Assembly (NCBI GenBank): GCA_947259235.1 | Contig: CAMYLL010000075.1 | Span: 1 to 9,411 of the forward strand | Source: an uncultured Pseudodesulfovibrio sp. | GTDB lineage: Bacteria > Desulfobacterota > Desulfovibrionia > Desulfovibrionales > Desulfovibrionaceae | DNA: 9,411 nucleotides | Direction of reading: 5' to 3' | Shown here: in pieces, positions 7,253-9,411 of the stretch | How the letters are laid out: each line of letters starts with the position of its first letter | Position numbering within the stretch: the first letter of the stretch is position 1 | Notes under the pieces: generated by a model | What the model saw: only the letters and a program-made list of their open reading frames with translations | What the model was told of the DNA's origin: nothing | Databases searched by the model: none | Position numbers and translations under genes: made by a program

Positions 7253-7867
7253 CTACTCGGTTTCTTCTTCAACCGCCTCTTCGCTCTCTTCCTCTTCGTC
7301 CTCCTGGTCTCCGGAGATGTGGAGAACGGCGTAGTTCTCGTCGAAGACCGGGGTCACGCCTTCGGGGAAGGCGATGTCCTCGATGTGGACGGAATCAAGC
7401 ATGTCGAGTTCGGTGATGTCGATGACGATGGACTCGGGGATGTTCATGGGTTTGCAGATGACTTCGATGGTGTCACGGAACTGTTCCAGGCGTCCACCGA
7501 GCTTGACGCCCTTGGACTTGCCGACCAGCTCGTAGTGAACGGCGACCTTGATGTCCTTGGTCAGGTCGATGCCGAAGAAGTCGACATGCTCGGGCAGGCC
7601 GGAGACAGGCTCGTTGCGCACGCGCCACAGCAGGGCGGGCATGGTCTCTACCTTGCCGCCGCGATCCAGCACCAGCTCGAAGACCTGGGCGTTGCCCAGC
7701 TTGGAGTATGCTTTCTGCAGGGGGACGAGGCTGACCTGGACGGCGATGTTGGTTCCCTTCTGGTCGTAGTAAATGCCCGGCACTTTCTCCTGCAACCGAA
7801 GACGACGGTTGGGACCTTTGCCGGTCAGGGTGCGTTCCTGAACATTGAGTTTCAGCAGTTCTGCCAT
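7253..7867 (-). CDS. rplY: 50S ribosomal protein L25, long CTC/TL5 type
   Basis: Binds 5S rRNA on the large ribosomal subunit; the long form is also called Ctc, a general stress protein in Bacillus. At 204 residues it is of the two-domain type, about twice the length of E. coli L25. The N-terminal 5S-binding barrel covers about 4-92 (LNVQERTLTGKGPNRRLR, VPGIYY at 29-34, then HVDFFGIDL closing the domain). The C-terminal TL5-like beta domain covers about 100-185, including INITELD-type IDITELDML at 149-157. The last 18 residues are almost purely Glu and Asp. The ATG at 7867 has an excellent AAGGAG site 8 bases upstream. It follows prs by 115 bases and is closed by a strong terminator, so prs and rplY probably share a transcript. 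Confidence 0.96.
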   Translation of the reverse strand: MAELLKLNVQERTLTGKGPNRRLRLQEKVPGIYYDQKGTNIAVQVSLVPLQKAYSKLGNAQVFELVLDRGGKVETMPALLWRVRNEPVSGLPEHVDFFGIDLTKDIKVAVHYELVGKSKGVKLGGRLEQFRDTIEVICKPMNIPESIVIDITELDMLDSVHIEDIAFPEGVTPVFDENYAVLHISGDQEDEEEESEEAVEEETE

Positions 7868-7875
7868 GATTGTTA

Positions 7876-7881
7876 CTCCTT
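7876..7881 (-). promoter_or_regulatory. rplY: Ribosome binding site of rplY (AAGGAG)
   Basis: AAGGAG, 8 bases before ATG 7867: the best ribosome site in the window, fitting a highly expressed ribosomal protein. Confidence 0.85.
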
Positions 7882-7892
7882 TTACGCCCTGG

Positions 7893-7909
7893 CCGTCACC
7901 TATTGACGG
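7893..7909 (-). repeat. Inverted repeat (hairpin) in the rplY leader
   Basis: CCGTCA and TGACGG form a perfect 6-bp stem with a 5-nt loop, ending 11 bases before the ribosome site of rplY. There is no T-run. It may be an RNA structure controlling L25 translation or an mRNA-processing site; chance is possible. The rest of the prs-rplY gap holds a second imperfect hairpin near 7943-7963 and no gene. Confidence 0.45.
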
Positions 7910-7982
7910 ACGCTCGCGCTTTAAATGGTTGCCGGCCAGGGGTGCGCCACGGCGGCGTCACGACCCGGGGTGGGCGGGATAT

Positions 7983-8921
7983 CTATACGAAAAGTACGCT
8001 CACCGACGATTCGGTGTGCACGTTGTTGATCGCCTTTGCCAGCAGGGAGGCCACGGAGCGCTGCTTGATCTTGCCGCAGCATGTCTTGTCGTCGCCCAGC
8101 GGGATGGTGTCGGTGACGACCACTTCGGAGAAGGCGGACTCCTCCAGGCGCTGGATGGCCGGGCCCGAGAGCACGGGGTGCGTCGCACAGGCCATGACGT
8201 CCTTGGCTCCGTTGTCCATGATCACGTTGGCTGCGGCGCACATGGTCCCGGCGGTGTCGATCATGTCGTCGATGACTACGGCCACCTTGTCCTTGACGTC
8301 GCCGATGATGTGCATCGCCTTGGCCTGGTTGGGTGCGTCGCGTCGCTTGTCCACGATGGCCAGGGATGCTCCGAGCCGCTTGGCGTAGGCCCGGGCGCGC
8401 TCGACGCCGCCGGCGTCGGGAGAGATGATGACGAAGTCGTCGTCGCGGTCGCGCAGATGTTCCATCAGCACCGGGGCGGCAAAGAGGTTGTCCACCGGGC
8501 AGTTGAAGAAGCCCTGGATCTGCCCGGCGTGCAGGTCGCAGGTGACCAGACGCTGCATGCCCGCCGCGGAGAGCATGTCCGCCACGAGCTTGGCGGAGAT
8601 GGGCGCGCGGGGCACGACCTTGCGGTCCTGCCGGGCGTAGCCGAAATAAGGAACCACGGCGGTGACGCGCGAGGCGCTGGCACGCTTGAGCGCGTCCAGC
8701 ATCAGGCACAGCTCCATGAGGTGGTAGTTGACCGGCGAGCAGGTGGGCTGGATGACGAACACGTCGTCGCCGCGAACGTTCTCGCCTATCTCGATGCGGA
8801 TCTCGCCGTCGGAGAAGCGCTCGCGAAGTACGGGTGAGGGCTTGGTGCCCAGGTGTTCGCAGATGGCCTCGGCCAGGCGCGGGCTAGCGGAACCGCTGAT
8901 GATTTTGAGCTCACCGTGCAT
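7983..8921 (-). CDS. prs: Ribose-phosphate pyrophosphokinase (PRPP synthetase)
   Basis: Makes phosphoribosyl pyrophosphate from ribose-5-phosphate and ATP, the precursor of purines, pyrimidines, NAD, histidine and tryptophan; cytoplasmic, class I. I choose ATG 8921 (312 residues) over an in-frame TTG two codons earlier: AGGGG lies 6 bases before the ATG but touches the TTG, and [10 protein letters not shown] is a normal family N terminus. Motifs, numbered from that [14 protein letters not shown] (36-46), [10 protein letters not shown] (92-101, ATP/catalytic loop), [11 protein letters not shown] (129-139, His131 metal/ATP contact), DKRR (191-194) and the PRPP-binding loop [13 protein letters not shown] (215-227). 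Length and motif spacing match the E. coli enzyme. It sits between tRNA-Gln (28 bases upstream) and rplY. I see no terminator or convincing promoter between ispE, the tRNA and prs, so one transcript is likely. Confidence 0.98.
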   Translation of the reverse strand: MHGELKIISGSASPRLAEAICEHLGTKPSPVLRERFSDGEIRIEIGENVRGDDVFVIQPTCSPVNYHLMELCLMLDALKRASASRVTAVVPYFGYARQDRKVVPRAPISAKLVADMLSAAGMQRLVTCDLHAGQIQGFFNCPVDNLFAAPVLMEHLRDRDDDFVIISPDAGGVERARAYAKRLGASLAIVDKRRDAPNQAKAMHIIGDVKDKVAVVIDDMIDTAGTMCAAANVIMDNGAKDVMACATHPVLSGPAIQRLEESAFSEVVVTDTIPLGDDKTCCGKIKQRSVASLLAKAINNVHTESSVSVLFV

Positions 8922-8927
8922 TTTCAA

Positions 8928-8932
8928 CCCCT
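8928..8932 (-). promoter_or_regulatory. prs: Ribosome binding site deciding the prs start (AGGGG)
   Basis: AGGGG on the minus strand, 6 bases before ATG 8921 and directly abutting the alternative TTG at 8927, which therefore is unlikely to be used. Confidence 0.6.
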
Positions 8933-8949
8933 GATTGTGAATTGCTAAG

Positions 8950-9025
8950 TGGCTGGGGCGGAAGGACTCGAACCCTCGAATGTCAGGACCAAAACCTGAT
9001 GCCTTACCGACTTGGCTACGCCCCA
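8950..9025 (-). tRNA. tRNA-Gln (anticodon TTG)
   Basis: A 76-nt tRNA including an encoded 3' CCA. The acceptor stem TGGGGCG/CGCCCCA pairs perfectly, with discriminator G. The D arm is GCC/GGC with the loop GG pair. The anticodon stem TCAGG/CCTGA encloses the loop TTTTGGT, giving anticodon TTG, which reads CAA and, by wobble, CAG. The T arm is GAGGG/CCTTC (one G-U pair) with loop TTCGAGT. A U1-A72 first pair is typical of glutamine tRNAs. It lies 10 bases after the ispE stop and 28 bases before prs, in the same direction. Confidence 0.97.
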
Positions 9026-9035
9026 GCAGGAAAAA

Positions 9036-9411
9036 TCAAAGCGTCTGCACATGGACGCTCACCCCGTCCCGTTCCAGCGTTCGAGCGGCCAGACGGGCTG
9101 TCTCAACATTCCGAAACAGGCCGAACAGGCTGGCTCCCGAGCCGCTCATTGCGGCAGCAGAGGCCCCGTCGCGGATGAGCTTTTCCTTTATTTTCCGGAG
9201 TATTGGGTACTTTCGGAAAACCACGGATTCAAAGTCATTCACCACGGACAGGGGCGAAACGGGAGATGCGTTCTTAGTATCCAATGCCTGGGTTGTCAAG
9301 GATTCTTCCGGGCCGGGCGGGGTATTGGCCGCATCCCAGGCGCCGAAGGCCCAGGCGGTTTCCACATGGATGTCCGGGCTGGCCAGGACCAGGGTGAGCC
9401 CCGCCAGGTCG
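9036..9411 (-). CDS. ispE: 4-diphosphocytidyl-2-C-methyl-D-erythritol kinase, C-terminal part (5' end outside window)
   Basis: An ATP-dependent GHMP-family kinase of the MEP pathway; it phosphorylates CDP-methylerythritol on the way to IPP and DMAPP. Only the last 124 residues are inside the window; the frame is open through the right edge. Any GTG near 9365 is internal, since family sequence (LAGLTLVLASPDIHVETAWAF) continues beyond it. GHMP motif 3 is clear near the end: AAMSGSGASLFGLF, the glycine-rich loop that completes the ATP/substrate site, followed by the usual last helix and strand (ETARLAARTLER). A VVNDFESVVFRKYPIL segment before it matches the family's ND-FE-V pattern. The TGA stop is 10 bases from the tRNA-Gln 5' end. 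The gene order ispE-prs is widespread in bacteria. Identity is good but rests on the C-terminal domain and context. Confidence 0.9.
   Translation of the reverse strand, partial: DLAGLTLVLASPDIHVETAWAFGAWDAANTPPGPEESLTTQALDTKNASPVSPLSVVNDFESVVFRKYPILRKIKEKLIRDGASAAAMSGSGASLFGLFRNVETARLAARTLERDGVSVHVQTL

Noticed and set aside
7114..7272. 53-codon N-terminal extension of pth from ATG 7272
   Set aside because: Overlaps the rplY end and its terminator; the extension is unlike Pth and a promoter lies inside it.
7845..8837. 330-codon open frame on the plus strand
   Set aside because: Antisense to prs and the prs-rplY gap; no recognisable motif.

Overview
The window looks like a housekeeping segment of a GC-rich bacterial chromosome, most likely a Desulfovibrio/Pseudodesulfovibrio-type sulfate reducer (Desulfobacterota). 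This rests on protein style (a short CarD protein next to Rho, a CTC-type L25 with an acidic tail) and on the gene order ispE - tRNA-Gln - prs - rplY - pth, which fits that group. It is an inference from memory, not from a database search. Every supported gene lies on the minus strand. Long open frames on the plus strand are antisense shadows caused by high GC.

In transcription order (right to left): the C-terminal part of ispE (isoprenoid precursor synthesis) enters from the right edge. A tRNA-Gln(TTG) follows, squeezed between ispE and prs (PRPP synthetase). Then come rplY (ribosomal protein L25, CTC type) with a very strong intrinsic terminator, and pth (peptidyl-tRNA hydrolase) with a candidate promoter touching that terminator. 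This half supplies precursors (IPP/DMAPP, PRPP), a glutamine tRNA, a 5S-rRNA-binding protein and peptidyl-tRNA recycling.

The middle holds two global transcription factors: a CarD/CdnL-family RNA-polymerase-binding protein, probably starting at a GTG at 6370, and the termination factor Rho. They are separated by a roughly 300-base gap with a candidate rho promoter and a C-rich rho leader. Rho ends in a textbook hairpin-plus-T terminator.

The left part starts with a candidate sigma70-like promoter just past the rho terminator. It drives a periplasmic M48 metalloprotease with TPR repeats (BepA-like). Then come a weak terminator-like hairpin, ribF (riboflavin kinase/FAD synthetase), and four bases further on a CLC-family chloride channel/transporter with a C-terminal CBS region, which runs off the left edge.

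I see no mobile element, CRISPR array, phage gene or clearly undescribed system. The points most worth a second look are the channel-like residue pattern of the CLC protein, the rho leader, the tRNA embedded in an mRNA-type gene string, and several start-codon corrections.
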